Of a DNA stretch of 64,000 bases, positions 63,302-64,000 are shown one piece after another. The notes beneath the pieces were generated by a model. That model was given only the letters and a program-made list of their open reading frames with translations. It was not told the origin of the DNA and ran no database searches. The DNA comes from Chitinophagaceae bacterium (lineage in GTDB: Bacteria > Bacteroidota > Bacteroidia > Chitinophagales > Chitinophagaceae): NCBI GenBank assembly GCA_025934485.1, contig JAICXX010000002.1:1-64000 (forward strand), in the 5' to 3' direction. Every line of letters begins with the position of its first letter. Position 1 is the stretch's first letter. Position numbers and translations under genes: made by a program.

Positions 63302-64000
63302 TGCCCATGAGTGTACGTCTGAAAACGAAATTATCGCTGGGGCTTGTCTTCCTGTTCGTGGTGATCCTGTTGTTCGGGATCCTCGGGTTGTTCTATATCA
63401 ATCGGCTCAGCGATGAGGGGCGGCTGGTATTGAAGAACAACCATGAGTCGATCGTTTATTGCAACCGGATGCTCGAAGCGTTGGAAGACATCAACACCAA
63501 CAAGCGGTCGCTGGACGTGTTCCGCGACAACCTGGCAAAGCAACAGAACAATATCACCGAAGTAGGGGAGAAGGAGGCCACGGATGAGCTCTCCAAGAAC
63601 TTCAACGAGATGCTGGTGGATCCCAGCGATCAAAGCAATTATGCGGATATCCGGCGTTCCATCAATAAGATACTGGACGTGAACGAACAGGCAATCGTAC
63701 GCAAGAATGCCAGCGCACAAAAAACGGCGGAAGGCGCCAAGGAGGTGCTCACGATCCTGTTTACCATATTGACCCTGCTGTCTTTCACCTTTATATTCAA
63801 TCTGCCGGGCATCATCTCCGATCCGATCAGAAGCCTGTCTGAGGGTATTCGCGCCATCGCGGGTAAGAACTACAAGAAGCGCATCTATCTGCGGCAGGGT
63901 GATGAGTTCGGGGAACTGGCCAATGCCTTCAATACCATGGCCGAGAAGCTGGATGAATATGAGAACAGTAATCTGGCGCAAATCAAATTCGAGAAGAGAC
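63301..64000 (+). CDS. Membrane histidine kinase, HAMP part (cut by window end)
   Basis: The frame starts at ATG 63301 in TAATG overlap with the KdpD half (63307 is an alternative) and is still open at 64000. Two membrane helices (LSLGLVFLFVVILLFGIL and TLLSFTFIFNLPGIISDP) flank a periplasmic helical domain, followed by a HAMP linker (IRAIAGKNYKKRI, GDEFGELANAFNTMAEKL). The kinase core lies beyond the window. Confidence 0.85.
   Translation, partial: MPMSVRLKTKLSLGLVFLFVVILLFGILGLFYINRLSDEGRLVLKNNHESIVYCNRMLEALEDINTNKRSLDVFRDNLAKQQNNITEVGEKEATDELSKNFNEMLVDPSDQSNYADIRRSINKILDVNEQAIVRKNASAQKTAEGAKEVLTILFTILTLLSFTFIFNLPGIISDPIRSLSEGIRAIAGKNYKKRIYLRQGDEFGELANAFNTMAEKLDEYENSNLAQIKFEKR

Noticed and set aside
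1-64000. CRISPR arrays, insertion sequences or a tyrosine/serine recombinase
   Set aside because: No regular spacer-repeat array, no transposase and no recombinase motif was found in any listed protein.

Overview
The window looks like a moderately GC-rich Bacteroidota chromosome, most likely from the Chitinophagaceae. The evidence is a SusC/FecA-like TonB receptor with a FecI/FecR pair, a glycine-rich surface protein with a C-terminal type IX secretion sorting domain, frequent TTG starts, -7 boxes of the TAnnTTTG type, a KdpD split into two genes and a sigma-54-type regulator beside kdp. The genus cannot be fixed from the sequence alone.

Layout. (1) 0-16 kb, chromosomal-looking. A minus-strand DNA-damage cluster holds SRAP, a Y-family polymerase and a 994-residue DnaE-type polymerase with a degenerate PHP domain. 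It is bracketed by two members of an unrecognised small-domain family (one single copy, one tandem duplicate), and two identical operators lie upstream of dnaE. Then come an MDR oxidoreductase, AraC and a lipoprotein, an OmpA lipoprotein, an M1 peptidase, a serine-less esterase-fold protein and a GH18-like secreted protein. (2) 16-25 kb: an ECF sigma, FecR and TonB-receptor signalling set, a MacB/FtsX-type permease and the sorted surface protein. (3) 25-27.9 kb: an arsenic operon (arsR, arsM, aquaporin, phosphoesterase) with ArsR-like boxes. (4) 27.9-55.9 kb: an accessory region between displaced 3' ends of a tRNA-Ser gene (near 27.9, 38.0 and 52.75 kb) and the intact tRNA-Ser(CGA) at 55.85 kb. 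I read it as three elements accreted at one tRNA, with no integrase left in the window. The first (27.9-38.0) holds small regulators and several broken toxin-antitoxin or regulator genes. The second (38.0-52.7) is a nitric-oxide/redox island. The third (52.7-55.8) is largely decayed two-component genes plus one intact PAS histidine kinase. (5) 56-64 kb: the potassium uptake system: NtrC-type regulator, a 27-residue membrane ORF, kdpF, kdpA, kdpB, kdpC, the KdpD sensor half and the start of a separate kinase cut by the window end.

How the genes work together. The most coherent new-looking unit is the 38.0-52.7 kb island. One operon (RIC-type iron-sulfur repair protein, DUF1858/DUF2249 protein, heme-copper-oxidase-like membrane protein, MIP18-like assembly factor, Rrf2 regulator) and an opposing operon (short RIC paralogue, hemerythrin fusion, NDH-2, cytochrome b/Moco fusion) start at promoters sharing the same long palindrome at exactly the same distance from the -7 box. 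Transketolase, DUF488, aconitase and an AhpD-like protein follow. I infer a nitric-oxide or iron-sulfur-stress regulon carrying spare metabolic enzymes. All functional statements rest on motif recognition by eye; no database search was run.
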